From: Treponema sp. UBA792 | GTDB taxonomy: Bacteria; Spirochaetota; Spirochaetia; Treponematales; Treponemataceae | Assembly (NCBI GenBank): GCA_002296965.1 | Contig: DBIW01000020.1 | Coordinates: forward strand, 24,990-88,989 | DNA length: 64,000 nucleotides | Reading direction: 5' to 3' | Part shown: positions 9,318 to 18,241 of the stretch, in pieces | Position numbering within the stretch: the stretch's first letter is position 1 | How the letters are laid out: each line of letters opens with the position of its first letter | Translations under genes and position numbers: made by a program | The notes under the pieces: model-generated | Seen by the model: the letters and a program-made list of their open reading frames with translations, nothing else | Databases searched by the model: none | Told to the model about the DNA's origin: nothing

Positions 9318-10578
9318 AATCCGTAAAAAATTCTCCGCCGTGCTGACGGCTCTGACCGCCGCTGTCCTTCTTTCATCATGCGGAAACAGCGGCAGAAGGA
9401 TTGTGATATGGTCAAGCTGCGGAGAATTCGCGCAGTACATAGAACTCTTCAACAGCACGCACGACGACATCCAGGCGGTTCTGGTGTACAAGCAGAATCC
9501 GGCGGATTCGCTGCCTCCAGCAAAGGATGAGATGCCTCCGGACATAATCGCAGGCTCGTGGCTCAGGACAGACTCGACCGCAAGGAATTTCAAGCCGCTC
9601 GACTATATGTTCGACCGCAGGCGCATCGTCTCCGCCAGCTTCTACACTCCCCTTCTTGACTCCGGCAAGGTCGGAATGTCCCAGTATCTCCTTCCTGTCA
9701 GCTTCAGCCTGCCGGCCGTGATATTCTCGGACTCGAACAGGGAGCTTGTCCGCCAGGACTATTTCATGACGCTTGACGAGATCCGCCTTACGGCCTCTGA
9801 ATTCAACAGGAAAAACAGGAACGGCGCATTCACGCGGATAGGATTCTCACCGCTGAGCGACAGCAGCTTCCTGTATTTTACGGCGAAAATTCAGGGAGCC
9901 GCATTCCGCAGCGAAAAAAACAGGATTGTCTGGGACGGCGAAAGGCTTGACTCGTCGGTGCAGTTCATAAGGAGCTGGGTCAACGGCGAGAATTCGTCCG
10001 CGCAGGAGGAGGAGGACTTCGCATTCAAATACCTCTTCATGCCGGACTACAGAAAGGTCACATCGGGAAGAACTCTCTTCGCCTACACAACCAGCGACCG
10101 GCTCTTCAAGATTATGTCCGATCAGGATACGGAGCTTGACTACAGATGGATTTCCGACGGGATGTCGATTCCGCTTGAGGACAGCTTCATGACGATGGGA
10201 ATATACAGGGACACGGAGAACCAGCCGGGCGCGACTGAATTCCTGGCATGGTTTTTCAGCGCGGAGACACAGAAGGCGCTGCTTGAGCGGAAAAGCGCCC
10301 TGCGCCTGGACACGGAGCTGTTCGGAATCGCAGGAGGATTCTCCGCAGTGCGCGAGGTCACAGAACAGATTCTGCCGGTGTACTACACGCGCCTTCTCTC
10401 GAATCTTCCTCCGGCCCAGATGCTGGAGCCGCCGCAGGAGCTTCCGCCGAAATGGAACAGCTACAGGACGACGGTCGTGGAGCCGTACATCGGCGCGGCG
10501 GTAAGAACGGACGGAACTGACGGTTGCCCGCCGATTGAGGAATTCGAGAGCGAGTGGCGGAAAAAGATATTCGACTGA
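9298..10578 (+). CDS. Extracellular solute-binding lipoprotein
   Basis: This 426-residue protein starts with a basic N-terminus, a hydrophobic stretch and a lipobox (LLSSC, Cys near residue 28), so it should be lipid-anchored outside the inner membrane. The mature part (IVIWSSCGEFAQYIELFN...) resembles family 1 solute-binding proteins of sugar ABC transporters, including the later SAETQKALLERK-type segment. No permease or ATPase of a transporter is adjacent, so it works with distant partners or as an orphan receptor. The ATG at 9298 overlaps the aminotransferase gene by 20 bases; a GTG at 9310 is an alternative. Neither has a clear Shine-Dalgarno sequence, which suggests coupled translation. 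Confidence 0.75.
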   Translation: MSLRVAEIRKKFSAVLTALTAAVLLSSCGNSGRRIVIWSSCGEFAQYIELFNSTHDDIQAVLVYKQNPADSLPPAKDEMPPDIIAGSWLRTDSTARNFKPLDYMFDRRRIVSASFYTPLLDSGKVGMSQYLLPVSFSLPAVIFSDSNRELVRQDYFMTLDEIRLTASEFNRKNRNGAFTRIGFSPLSDSSFLYFTAKIQGAAFRSEKNRIVWDGERLDSSVQFIRSWVNGENSSAQEEEDFAFKYLFMPDYRKVTSGRTLFAYTTSDRLFKIMSDQDTELDYRWISDGMSIPLEDSFMTMGIYRDTENQPGATEFLAWFFSAETQKALLERKSALRLDTELFGIAGGFSAVREVTEQILPVYYTRLLSNLPPAQMLEPPQELPPKWNSYRTTVVEPYIGAAVRTDGTDGCPPIEEFESEWRKKIFD

Positions 10579-10616
10579 CATTCGACTGACGCCTTATGGC
10601 TGACGGCGCGGATTTA

Positions 10617-10625
10617 TGCTATAAT
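10617..10625 (+). promoter_or_regulatory. Extended -10 promoter of uup
   Basis: TGCTATAAT is a perfect extended -10 element. It ends six bases before the ATG at 10632. No good -35 box is seen. A leaderless transcript is predicted. Confidence 0.65.
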
Positions 10626-10631
10626 CCGCGC

Positions 10632-12527
10632 ATGAATCTCCTTTCAATAAACAATCTCTCAAAGATCGGCAGGGAAAAACCCCTTTTCGCCGGCGTTACG
10701 TTCGGGCTGCAGGAAGGCGAAAAGGCCGCCCTGATAGGAAGGAACGGAACGGGAAAATCCACGATGCTGAGGACGATAGCGGGAATTCTGCCGCCGGACG
10801 AAGGAACCGTAGTTACAAGCCGGAGCGCGGGAATATCATTTCTTCCCCAGACGCCGGAATTCAAACCTGACGACACGATAAAGGAGCATATATTCTCCGG
10901 CTGCTCGGGCAAGCTTGAGCTTATAAAGGAATATCTTGATCTGTGCGGAGACCTCGGAAACAAGGAGAAGGCCGAAAGATACGAAAAAGTGACCGCCGAG
11001 ATGGACCGGCGGGATCTGTGGAACTACGAGTCCCAGATAGCATCAGTTCTCACGACGCTCGGAATAACGGATCTCGGACGCAGGATGGGCGAGCTTTCCG
11101 GCGGAATGACGAAGAAAGTCGCGCTCGCGCAGGTCCTCGTCGAGGACACGCGGCTTCTCCTCCTTGACGAGCCGACAAACCACCTTGACATGACCACAAT
11201 CGCATGGCTTCAGGACTATCTGAAGAACACGGACAGGGCGGTCCTTATGGTGACGCATGACAGGTATTTTCTGGATGCCGTCTGCGGGAGCATCTATGAG
11301 CTGGCGCGCGGAACCGTCAGATTCTACAAGGGAAACTACAGCAGCTACCTTGAGAAAAAGGAGACCGAGCTGGAAATAGAGCGCAACACCGAGCGCAGGA
11401 TAGAATCCGTGCTCAGGTTCGAACGTGACTGGCTTATGCGCGGTCCATGCGCCCGCGGAACCAAGTCAAAGTCAAGAATCCAACGCGACATGCAGCTCAT
11501 CGGACGGGAGAAATTCCAGGCCGACAGGGAATTCTCATTTGAGGTGAAGGGACGGCGGCTTGGAGGAAAAGTCCTGACGCTTCACGGAATCTCAAAGAAC
11601 TATCCCAAGGCCTCCGCGGACGCGCACGGCCCCGCTGTTCCGGTCATAAAGGATTTCTCATACACCTTCACGAAAGGACAGAAAATCGGAATTTTCGGCG
11701 GCAACGGGTCCGGAAAATCCACGCTGCTCGACATCATCACGGGAACGGCAGCTCCCGACTCAGGCAGCATAGAGACCGGCGTGAACACATCGTTCGGATA
11801 CTATATGCAGAATCCCGTATTCGCCGACACATCGCTGACCGTACTTGAATATATCAGGGAAAGCGCAGAGCAGATGACGATGAACAGCGGAAAGAACATA
11901 AGCGCGTCAAAATTTCTTGAGGAATTCGGCTTCTCCGGAAAAATACAGCATTCTCCGGTAAGCACGCTGAGCGGAGGAGAGCGCAAGAAGCTGTTTCTTG
12001 TGAGGCTGCTGCTTTCCAATCCGAATTTTCTGATTCTTGACGAGCCGACAAACGACTTCGACATCTTCACCATGAACATCCTTGAGAAATTCCTGTCTGA
12101 GTATGAGGGCTGTCTTCTTGTGGTCAGCCACGACAGATACTTTATGGACAAGACGGCGGACTCGCTGTTCATCCTTGAGGACGACGGATCGGTCAGCGGA
12201 TTCGCCGGCAAATGCTCGGAATACATAGAATACAGGCGCGAGGCTCAGGCGGAGAGAGAAAGGGCGGAGCGCGCGGGCAGACACGAAGACAGGAAGGAGC
12301 CTGAGAAGAAAGCGGCGTCCAGGAAGCTCTCCTTTGCCGAGCAGAAGGAATTTTCCGATCTGGAAGCCGGAATAGCTGTCCTTGAGGCAAGGAAGACGGA
12401 GCTTGAGAAAACGATGGAAAGCGGTGACTACGGAAAAACGGCAAAAGCCGCGGAGGAGTACAGGATCCTTGTCCAGGAGCTTGAGCAGAAATACGAGCGA
12501 TGGGCCGAGCTTGCCGAGCGGATGTAG
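10632..12527 (+). CDS. uup: ABC-F ATPase, Uup type
   Basis: This 631-residue soluble protein has two ABC cassettes and no membrane segments. Walker A motifs are GRNGTGKST and GGNGSGKST; Walker B motifs are LLLLDEPTNHLD and FLILDEPTNDFD; signature motifs are LSGGM and LSGGE. The last 70 residues form a charged coiled coil after RKLSFAEQKEF, the DNA-binding tail of Uup-type ABC-F proteins. Members act on ribosomes or branched DNA rather than in transport. The frame is open from 10596, but MNLLSINNLSK at 10632 is the natural N-terminus and lies six bases after TATAAT. No Shine-Dalgarno sequence is present. Confidence 0.9.
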   Translation: MNLLSINNLSKIGREKPLFAGVTFGLQEGEKAALIGRNGTGKSTMLRTIAGILPPDEGTVVTSRSAGISFLPQTPEFKPDDTIKEHIFSGCSGKLELIKEYLDLCGDLGNKEKAERYEKVTAEMDRRDLWNYESQIASVLTTLGITDLGRRMGELSGGMTKKVALAQVLVEDTRLLLLDEPTNHLDMTTIAWLQDYLKNTDRAVLMVTHDRYFLDAVCGSIYELARGTVRFYKGNYSSYLEKKETELEIERNTERRIESVLRFERDWLMRGPCARGTKSKSRIQRDMQLIGREKFQADREFSFEVKGRRLGGKVLTLHGISKNYPKASADAHGPAVPVIKDFSYTFTKGQKIGIFGGNGSGKSTLLDIITGTAAPDSGSIETGVNTSFGYYMQNPVFADTSLTVLEYIRESAEQMTMNSGKNISASKFLEEFGFSGKIQHSPVSTLSGGERKKLFLVRLLLSNPNFLILDEPTNDFDIFTMNILEKFLSEYEGCLLVVSHDRYFMDKTADSLFILEDDGSVSGFAGKCSEYIEYRREAQAERERAERAGRHEDRKEPEKKAASRKLSFAEQKEFSDLEAGIAVLEARKTELEKTMESGDYGKTAKAAEEYRILVQELEQKYERWAELAERM

Positions 12528-12562
12528 AAAAAAAACGGATGCGCCTTCAGGGGCACATCCGT
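12528..12562 (-). terminator. Terminator of the feo operon
   Basis: Read on the minus strand, ACGGATGTGCC and its partner (12535-12562, one mismatch, loop of about four) are followed by eight T residues (12528-12535). This is a classical intrinsic terminator for the leftward feo operon. On the plus strand it may also end uup transcripts. Confidence 0.8.
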
Positions 12563-12600
12563 ATATTACAGCAAATTAAATTCTCCAGCAGGAAATATCC

Positions 12601-12771
12601 CTATTTCCGCCTGACTCCGCCGGAACCGCATGACGGACAATGCCCGGCGCAGGAGGCGCAGCAGCCGGCACATCCTCCGGCCGCACCAGGGCGTCTCCTC
12701 TGCCTGACCATCGAACGGATTATAAGGACAACGACAGCAAGCAGTACAGCTGATATTACAAATGTAGCCAT
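12601..12771 (-). CDS. FeoB-associated Cys-rich membrane protein
   Basis: This small 56-residue gene encodes one membrane helix (residues 3-18), a basic patch (RQRRR), and a C-terminal cluster of six cysteines (GGCAGCCASCAGHCPSC). That is the pattern of the small FeoB-associated Cys-rich proteins often found after feoB. It probably sits beside the FeoB pore and may handle ferrous iron in the cytoplasm, though the role of the family is poorly known. GGAGG lies five bases before the ATG. It is the last gene of the feo operon, 50 bases after feoB, and is followed by a strong terminator. Confidence 0.85.
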   Translation of the reverse strand: MATFVISAVLLAVVVLIIRSMVRQRRRPGAAGGCAGCCASCAGHCPSCGSGGVRRK

Positions 12772-12821
12772 TTTTTCCTCCGTAAAAAGCCAGTGTACGC
12801 GGCGTTCCGTGAGCGCAGCGC

Positions 12822-14960
12822 CTAAAGCAGGGCCGCCTTTGATTTTGCCGGGCGGAACAGCAGATAAAGGAATCCGGCCGTAAGGATAAGCGCGAAAACC
12901 GTTCCGACTCCGAATCCGCCGCCGGCGAAAAGCTTGCCGTACTGGTAGATGCAGAGCGACACGACATAAGCGAACACGCACTGGTATGTGATTGCGAATG
13001 CCGTCCACTTTCCGTTGTTCATCTCGCGCTTGATGGCTCCGATCGCAGCGAAGCATGGCGCGCACAGAAGATTGAACACCAGGAATGAATATGCGGAATA
13101 TGAGGTGAAGCTGCCCGCAAGCAGCGACCACATCTCGGCTCCGTCCTCGGCGACCTCGGCGAATCCGTAGAGAATTCCGAATGTTCCGACGACGTTCTCC
13201 TTGGCGACAAGACCTGTCAGAGCCGCGACCGCAGCCTTCCAGTCGCCCCATCCGAGCGGAGCGAATATCCAGGCGATGAGCGAGCCGAATTTGGCAAGAA
13301 GGCTGTTGTTCATGTCCTCGACCATTCCGAAACTTCCGTTCTCAACGCCGAAGCCCTGAAGGAACCACACAAGTATTGTAGAAAGAAGGATTATCGTTCC
13401 GGCCTTCTTTATGAACGACCAGCCGCGCTCCCACATTGAGCGGAGGACATTCCCGACTGTCGGCCAGTGGTATGCGGGAAGCTCCATGACAAAAGGAGCC
13501 GCCTCTCCCTCGAAAATCTTCGTCTTCTTGAGTATGATTCCGGAAGTGATTATCGCGGCTATTCCGACAAAATACGCGCTCGGAGAAACCCACCAGGCGC
13601 CGTCAAAAAGCGCGCCGGCTATAAGCGCGATTATAGGAAGCTTCGCGCCGCAGGGGATAAACGTGGTCGTCATGATTGTCATACGGCGGTCACGCTCATT
13701 CTCAATCGTGCGGCTCGCCATGATGCCCGGAACACCGCAGCCGGTTCCTATCAGCATCGGTATGAACGACTTACCCGAAAGTCCGAATTTCCTGAAAATG
13801 CGGTCCATGATGAACGCGATTCGGGCCATATAGCCGCAGGCCTCAAGGAATGCAAGGAAGATGAAGAGCACAAGCATCTGAGGGACGAATCCCAGAACCG
13901 CGCCGACACCGCTTATTATGCCGTCAACAAGAAGCCCCTCAAGCCACGGCGCGCAGCCGACAGCCTCAAGTCCAGACGCGGCGGCGGGAATTATCCACTC
14001 ACCGAACAGGGTGTCGTTCGTCCAGTCGGTCAGAATCGAGCCGACGGTTGTCACGGAGACATAGTAGACTACGAACATGACAAGCGCGAAAATCGGAAGC
14101 GCGAGCCAGCGGTTCGTCACGATACGGTCAATTTTGTCGGAGACGGACAGCTTCTCCTTGTTCGCCTTTGTAAGGCAGCTTCTGATTATAGACTCGATGT
14201 ATTTGTAGCGCTCTGACGTTATGATGCTCTCGCTGTCATCGTCAAGCTCCTTCTCGCAGGACTGGATATCCTTTTCGATATGTCCGCGCACATCGGCAGG
14301 CAGATTAAGCTTGTCCATGACCTTTGAGTCACGCTCAAACAGCTTCACTGAATACCACCTGTGCTGCTCTTCCGGCAGGTTATGGACGGTAGCCTCCTCT
14401 ATATGGGCAAGGGCGTGCTCGACGCATCCCTCGAAACGGTGCTGATACAGCATCGGTCTTCCGCTCTTCGCACAGTTCACGGCCAGCTCGGCAGCCTCGA
14501 TGCATCCGGTTCCCTTGAGCGCCGAAATCTCCACCACAGGACAGCCGAGCGCCTTCTCCATCGCCTGAATATGAATCTTGTCGCCGTTCTTTCTGACCAC
14601 ATCCATCATATTCACGGCGACGACCATCGGAATTCCCAGCTCGGCAAGCTGCGTCGTGAGATAGAGGTTCCTCTCAAGGTTCGTTCCGTCGATTATGTTC
14701 AGTATGGCGTCCGGACGCTCGTTCACCAGATACTCACGGGACACAACCTCCTCAAGCGTATACGGAGAAAGCGAGTAGATTCCCGGAAGATCCATTATCA
14801 CGACCTCGTCATCCTTGGCCGTGTGACCCTTCAGCTTTCCTTCCTTCTTTTCCACCGTGACTCCAGGCCAGTTTCCCACAAACTGATTTGAGCCTGTAAG
14901 CGCATTGAAAAGCGTCGTCTTGCCGGCATTCGGGTTTCCGGCCAATGCAATCTTTATCAT
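12822..14960 (-). CDS. feoB: Ferrous iron transporter FeoB
   Basis: FeoB moves Fe(II) across the inner membrane and carries an N-terminal GTPase domain. In this 712-residue protein G1 is GNPNAGKT (8-15), G3 is DLPGIYSLSPY (about 57-67) and G4 is NMMD (about 116-119). A helical insertion follows, then a polytopic C-terminal half with two gate regions, including IGTGCGVPGIMASRTIENERDR. The protein is of normal length. It starts four bases after feoA stops and is cotranscribed with two feoA genes upstream and the Cys-rich protein downstream. Control is probably by iron through the operators at 15437-15495. Confidence 0.97.
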   Translation of the reverse strand: MIKIALAGNPNAGKTTLFNALTGSNQFVGNWPGVTVEKKEGKLKGHTAKDDEVVIMDLPGIYSLSPYTLEEVVSREYLVNERPDAILNIIDGTNLERNLYLTTQLAELGIPMVVAVNMMDVVRKNGDKIHIQAMEKALGCPVVEISALKGTGCIEAAELAVNCAKSGRPMLYQHRFEGCVEHALAHIEEATVHNLPEEQHRWYSVKLFERDSKVMDKLNLPADVRGHIEKDIQSCEKELDDDSESIITSERYKYIESIIRSCLTKANKEKLSVSDKIDRIVTNRWLALPIFALVMFVVYYVSVTTVGSILTDWTNDTLFGEWIIPAAASGLEAVGCAPWLEGLLVDGIISGVGAVLGFVPQMLVLFIFLAFLEACGYMARIAFIMDRIFRKFGLSGKSFIPMLIGTGCGVPGIMASRTIENERDRRMTIMTTTFIPCGAKLPIIALIAGALFDGAWWVSPSAYFVGIAAIITSGIILKKTKIFEGEAAPFVMELPAYHWPTVGNVLRSMWERGWSFIKKAGTIILLSTILVWFLQGFGVENGSFGMVEDMNNSLLAKFGSLIAWIFAPLGWGDWKAAVAALTGLVAKENVVGTFGILYGFAEVAEDGAEMWSLLAGSFTSYSAYSFLVFNLLCAPCFAAIGAIKREMNNGKWTAFAITYQCVFAYVVSLCIYQYGKLFAGGGFGVGTVFALILTAGFLYLLFRPAKSKAALL

Positions 14961-14964
14961 CTCA

Positions 14965-15186
14965 TCACACTCCTACTTCTATAAGCTCCGCATCCGACTT
15001 TCTGATTGAAAGCTCATATCCGCGGACGGTAACTTCCACCGGATCACCGAGCGGAGCCACTTTTCTAACATAAATCTCTATGCCTTTTGTGATTCCCATG
15101 TCCATGATGCGGCGTTTCACCGCACCCTCGCCGTTCAGTCTCAGGACCTTCACGGTCTGTCCCGTCTTGACCTCTCGTAATGTCAT
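14965..15186 (-). CDS. feoA: FeoA-domain protein (FeoB partner)
   Basis: This 73-residue SH3-like protein has the FeoA pattern: TLREVKTGQTVKVLRLNG at the start, then RRIMDMGITKG and VRGYELSIRKSDAELI. FeoA is a cytoplasmic accessory factor needed for FeoB activity. GGAGG lies before the ATG. It is tightly coupled to feoB (four-base gap) and is the nearer of two feoA copies, so it is the better candidate for the FeoB partner. Confidence 0.93.
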   Translation of the reverse strand: MTLREVKTGQTVKVLRLNGEGAVKRRIMDMGITKGIEIYVRKVAPLGDPVEVTVRGYELSIRKSDAELIEVGV

Positions 15187-15215
15187 AAATCCTCCAAAAA
15201 TTCCTATAATTTTGC

Positions 15216-15425
15216 CTACACGTAAATTTTCTGCGCCAGCTCGGAACTGACGGCGACCCTGGATTCCTTTATCTGGACAATCAGGTTTCCTGCATTCGAC
15301 GACACGACGGAAACCTGCGCGCCCGGAACAAAGCCGAGGCTCTCAAGGAAACGCCTGGTCTCCTCCTTTCCGCCGATCCGCTTTATCAGATTCATCTCCC
15401 CCGTACCAACCATATTCAAAGGCAT
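15216..15425 (-). CDS. feoA: Second FeoA-domain protein, first gene of feo operon
   Basis: This 69-residue protein has the FeoA fold pattern (GGKEETRRFLESLGFVPGAQVSVV, then GNLIVQIKESRVAVSSELAQKI). It differs clearly from the other FeoA 30 bases downstream, and its residues after the initial Met (MPLNMVGTGE) are typical of clostridial-type FeoA proteins that come in pairs. It is the first gene after the iron-box promoter. Having two unlike FeoA proteins suggests separate contacts with FeoB. Confidence 0.88.
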   Translation of the reverse strand: MPLNMVGTGEMNLIKRIGGKEETRRFLESLGFVPGAQVSVVSSNAGNLIVQIKESRVAVSSELAQKIYV

Positions 15426-15436
15426 TGTCAGCTCCC

Positions 15437-15495
15437 AGGTTAGTTGTTTTTAACTAACCTTTACATATATTAGTCACAGCTAACTTTTTTGTCAA
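15437..15495 (-). promoter_or_regulatory. feo promoter with two inverted-repeat operators
   Basis: On the minus strand TTGACA (15490-15495), 17 bases and TAATAT (15467-15472) form the promoter. A 9-base perfect inverted repeat, AGGTTAGTT/AACTAACCT with a 6-base spacer (15437-15460), covers the predicted transcript start. A second, looser repeat GTTAG-N6-CTAAT (15469-15485) lies between -35 and -10. The TTAG/CTAA half-sites resemble those of DtxR-family metal repressors, and such a regulator is encoded at 18242-18616. Binding there would block polymerase, giving iron-repressed feo expression. The spacing differs from the classical DtxR box. Confidence 0.7.
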
Positions 15496-15520
15496 TAGAA
15501 AACAGAACAGGAAGCGGGTG

Positions 15521-15550
15521 TTGTCTCCGCTCCCGGACTTGGTGTAGAAT
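15521..15550 (+). promoter_or_regulatory. Promoter of HAD phosphatase gene
   Basis: TTGTCT (15521-15526), 18 bases, TAGAAT (15545-15550), then ATG ten bases later at 15561. It points away from the feo promoter, so the two genes share a regulatory region. Confidence 0.5.
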
Positions 15551-15560
15551 CCATCCCATT

Positions 15561-16205
15561 ATGGAAGAAACAAAGGCTGTTATTTTCGACATGGACGGAG
15601 TGATTCTTGACTCGGAGACAATATGCGAAAAGGCATGGCTGCAGGCCGGCGCCGAATTCGGAATGGCAAGGATAAGGGAGACCGCCGCGGCATGCCTGGG
15701 AACGAATCTCCATGACACAAGGGAAATTCTGTTCAAGATCTACGGAAGGAATTTCGACGCAGACGGGTTCGTCACAAGGACATCCGCGCTGTTCCACGAA
15801 GAGGAGGACAAAAACGGAATTCCGCTCAAGCCGGGAGCCTTGGAAATCCTCGGATACCTGAAGCCGAAATTCAGGCTTGCGCTCGCATCATCGACAAAAG
15901 GAGAGACCGTAAGACGGCAGCTCAGAAACGCCGGCGTCCTGGACTTCTTCGAGACGCTCACTACAGGAGAGTCGGTGCTCCACAGCAAGCCGGATCCGGA
16001 AATCTACAGGATGGCCTGCGGGTCCCTGAATCTCGGTCCGGAATTCTGCGCCGCCGTGGAGGACAGCCCGAACGGAGTCAGAAGCGCGGCCGCAGCCGGA
16101 ATACGGACCGTCATGATTCCGGACAGAATCGCTCCGTCAGAAGAGATGAGGAGACTCGCCTGGAGAATCTGCGGCTCCCTGAACGGACTCAGGGAATTCC
16201 TGTGA
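15561..16205 (+). CDS. HAD-family phosphatase, beta-phosphoglucomutase-like
   Basis: This 214-residue protein is a HAD subfamily IA hydrolase. Motif I is FDMDGVILDSE (nucleophile and general-acid Asp near residues 10 and 12), motif II is the Ser/Thr in LASSTKGE, motif III is the Lys of SKPDPEIY, and motif IV is EDSPNGV. The helical cap after motif I and the DSPNGVRSAAAAG segment match beta-phosphoglucomutase-like and sugar-phosphate phosphatases. The substrate cannot be fixed. The frame stays open to 15489, but the ATG at 15561 follows a -10 box and matches the usual N-terminus. Confidence 0.88.
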   Translation: MEETKAVIFDMDGVILDSETICEKAWLQAGAEFGMARIRETAAACLGTNLHDTREILFKIYGRNFDADGFVTRTSALFHEEEDKNGIPLKPGALEILGYLKPKFRLALASSTKGETVRRQLRNAGVLDFFETLTTGESVLHSKPDPEIYRMACGSLNLGPEFCAAVEDSPNGVRSAAAAGIRTVMIPDRIAPSEEMRRLAWRICGSLNGLREFL

Positions 16206-16214
16206 CGGCGGATC

Positions 16215-17057
16215 TCAGAGCCTTACGGTGACCGACACTCCTCCGGGAGCGGCGGATACGCTTACCTTGTCCCCGCCGCCGGAGAGGGGACGTGCTGTCA
16301 GTGAGTGGAGAAGCGGAACGGCAAGGCCTGAAAGGGCTCCTATGGCGGCGCCTGCCAGGACATCAGTCGCAAAATGGTTTCCGCTGGCCATCCTGAGAAT
16401 TCCTGTCGCGGCGGCCAGAGACCATGCGGCGGCCGTAACCGGAATCCGCCATGCCGAGCCGGGAAAGAATTTTCCGAACACGTAGGTCGTGAATGCGGCG
16501 GACATGAACGTCATCGTGGTGTGCCCCGACGGAAAGGAGCTGTTCCAGTCCCCGGATTCGACCAGACCGGCCGGATAACCGTCATAATACATATACGGGC
16601 GCGCCCTGGAAACAAGCAGCTTCCCAAGCTCCTTGAGTCCGTACGCCATCATGAGCGATTCCGCATACATGACGCCGACGGAGAGCCATTCCGATGACGG
16701 GGCCGCAAGCATCACGGCCGGAAGGGCAAGCGACGTGGCCTCAAGGACCGTCGCCGCCACATCAAGCGGCCTTGAATATCTGTTCATGAATATGCGGTCA
16801 AAGCCGTTCACCTCGGAGACATCGGGCATACGGCCGCCGAACGAGGTGTCCTTCACCTTGAGTATGTTTCCGAAAAGAATATCCGCCGAGACAAGCGACG
16901 CTCCGGCGCCAAGCAGAATTCCGTCGGTGACTGGTGAAAGGACAAAAATCCGCCCGGCCTCATCAGCCCGCGATCCCGGACTTACGGAATTCTCCGACGG
17001 AAAAATATATGCGGCTGTCAGAAAAACGGCCGCGGCCGCAACAACATGTGTCCTCAT
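16215..17057 (-). CDS. PAP2-family membrane-associated phosphatase
   Basis: This 280-residue protein has a signal peptide or first helix (MRTHVVAAAAVFLTAAYIFP) and all three PAP2 motifs: K-x6-RP as KLLVSRARP, PSGH as SFPSGHTTM, and the distal SxxxHxxxD region as RMASGNHFATDVLAGA. The catalytic histidines therefore face the periplasm. Such enzymes dephosphorylate undecaprenyl pyrophosphate, phosphatidic acid or similar lipids; which one is not clear. The ATG at 17057 has GGAGG nine bases upstream and is preferred to the longer open frame. It is the third gene of a leftward set after the DtxR-type regulator and the AI-2E-type permease. Confidence 0.88.
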   Translation of the reverse strand: MRTHVVAAAAVFLTAAYIFPSENSVSPGSRADEAGRIFVLSPVTDGILLGAGASLVSADILFGNILKVKDTSFGGRMPDVSEVNGFDRIFMNRYSRPLDVAATVLEATSLALPAVMLAAPSSEWLSVGVMYAESLMMAYGLKELGKLLVSRARPYMYYDGYPAGLVESGDWNSSFPSGHTTMTFMSAAFTTYVFGKFFPGSAWRIPVTAAAWSLAAATGILRMASGNHFATDVLAGAAIGALSGLAVPLLHSLTARPLSGGGDKVSVSAAPGGVSVTVRL

Positions 17058-17136
17058 AAGACATAACCTCCAGCAGGGAATGAATTTCGCCGCGCCGCAC
17101 AGTCCTGCGGACGGCGGCATATCCCCGGCAGCGGAT

Positions 17137-18225
17137 CTACGGATTTTTCCTGTCGTTGGCCTCGACAAGCAGATCCAGCACGGTAAAGAACAGTATCACC
17201 ACAAGAGGTCCAAGTATAAGACCGTTCATTCCGAACACCTGAAGCCCTCCCAGAATCGCAAAGAAAATCACCAGCGGATGCACGTTTATCCTGTCCCTGA
17301 GGAACAGCGGCCTGAGGAAATTGTCAAGAAAGCTCACGCAGAAACCGCACAGGACAAGAAAAAGGATTCCCCTGACGACGGATCGGGTCACACATATAAC
17401 GATTCCGATCGGGAACCAGACTATCGACGCGCCGAAAATCGGGATGAACGACGCGAACATCAGCACGACGGAAAACAGAAGCGAGCCGGGAACCCTGAAG
17501 CAGAGCATTATCAGAAATGCGACGACACCCTGATAAAGGGCGACAAGTATATATCCGGAGAAGAGGTTCTTCGTCGTGTCCGAAAATTTGCGGGTGAGAA
17601 CGCTCATGTATTCCGGACTTATCGGAACGGCCTTTTTCATCAGCGAGCCGAGATACGGCCCGTCAAGAAAGCAGAAGAAAAGTCCGAACACGACGAAAAG
17701 AATCGCGACAAGGAAAGAGCCGGTCTTGCTTACAAGAATTTTTCCGGCGGAGAAAATCCTTGCGCTGTAACCGCTCAGAAAGGAAAGAATTCCCTGCTTG
17801 GCATCGGAGAAGTCAACGTCGGGCAGGTCGATTCCGATTGAACCGAACAGGCGCTCCAGCTTTGACCACAGCTCGTTCTTCGCGAAAAGCTCCGGATTGT
17901 CGGCGATGTATCTCTCCGCCGTCTGCAGAAACGAGACGCACTGCTGTATCAGCAGCGTGCACAGCAGGAACAGAGGGCCTATTATCAGTATCAGTGTTCC
18001 CAGGGAAAAGGCGGCGGCGCAGACATGACGCCTGAACTCATACAGCCTGCTTGTCCTGTCAAGCCTTGCCGTGCACTTCATGTAAAGGGGACGGATCAGA
18101 ATGTAGAGCAGCACGGTCCACAATATCACCGTCGAGAAAGGATACAGCATCGCCACAAGAAGGACGAAGAACAGGACGAAAATTCCGAATATGAATATTG
18201 TCTGAAGCGTGTTTTTGTTGTCCAC
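17137..18225 (-). CDS. AI-2E family membrane protein
   Basis: This 362-residue protein has a two-helix N-terminus, a central hydrophilic region around residues 60-200 and a hydrophobic C-terminal half with the family pattern (GYILVALYQGVVAFLIM, then VIFFAILGGLQVFGMNGLILGPLVV). AI-2E family members are trimeric or pentameric permeases or antiporters; some export a quorum signal and some move sodium. The start is GTG with GGAG eight bases upstream. It begins 16 bases after the regulator gene, so the two are probably cotranscribed. Confidence 0.85.
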   Translation of the reverse strand: MDNKNTLQTIFIFGIFVLFFVLLVAMLYPFSTVILWTVLLYILIRPLYMKCTARLDRTSRLYEFRRHVCAAAFSLGTLILIIGPLFLLCTLLIQQCVSFLQTAERYIADNPELFAKNELWSKLERLFGSIGIDLPDVDFSDAKQGILSFLSGYSARIFSAGKILVSKTGSFLVAILFVVFGLFFCFLDGPYLGSLMKKAVPISPEYMSVLTRKFSDTTKNLFSGYILVALYQGVVAFLIMLCFRVPGSLLFSVVLMFASFIPIFGASIVWFPIGIVICVTRSVVRGILFLVLCGFCVSFLDNFLRPLFLRDRINVHPLVIFFAILGGLQVFGMNGLILGPLVVILFFTVLDLLVEANDRKNP

Positions 18226-18241
18226 TGAAGAAGCTCCGTTC

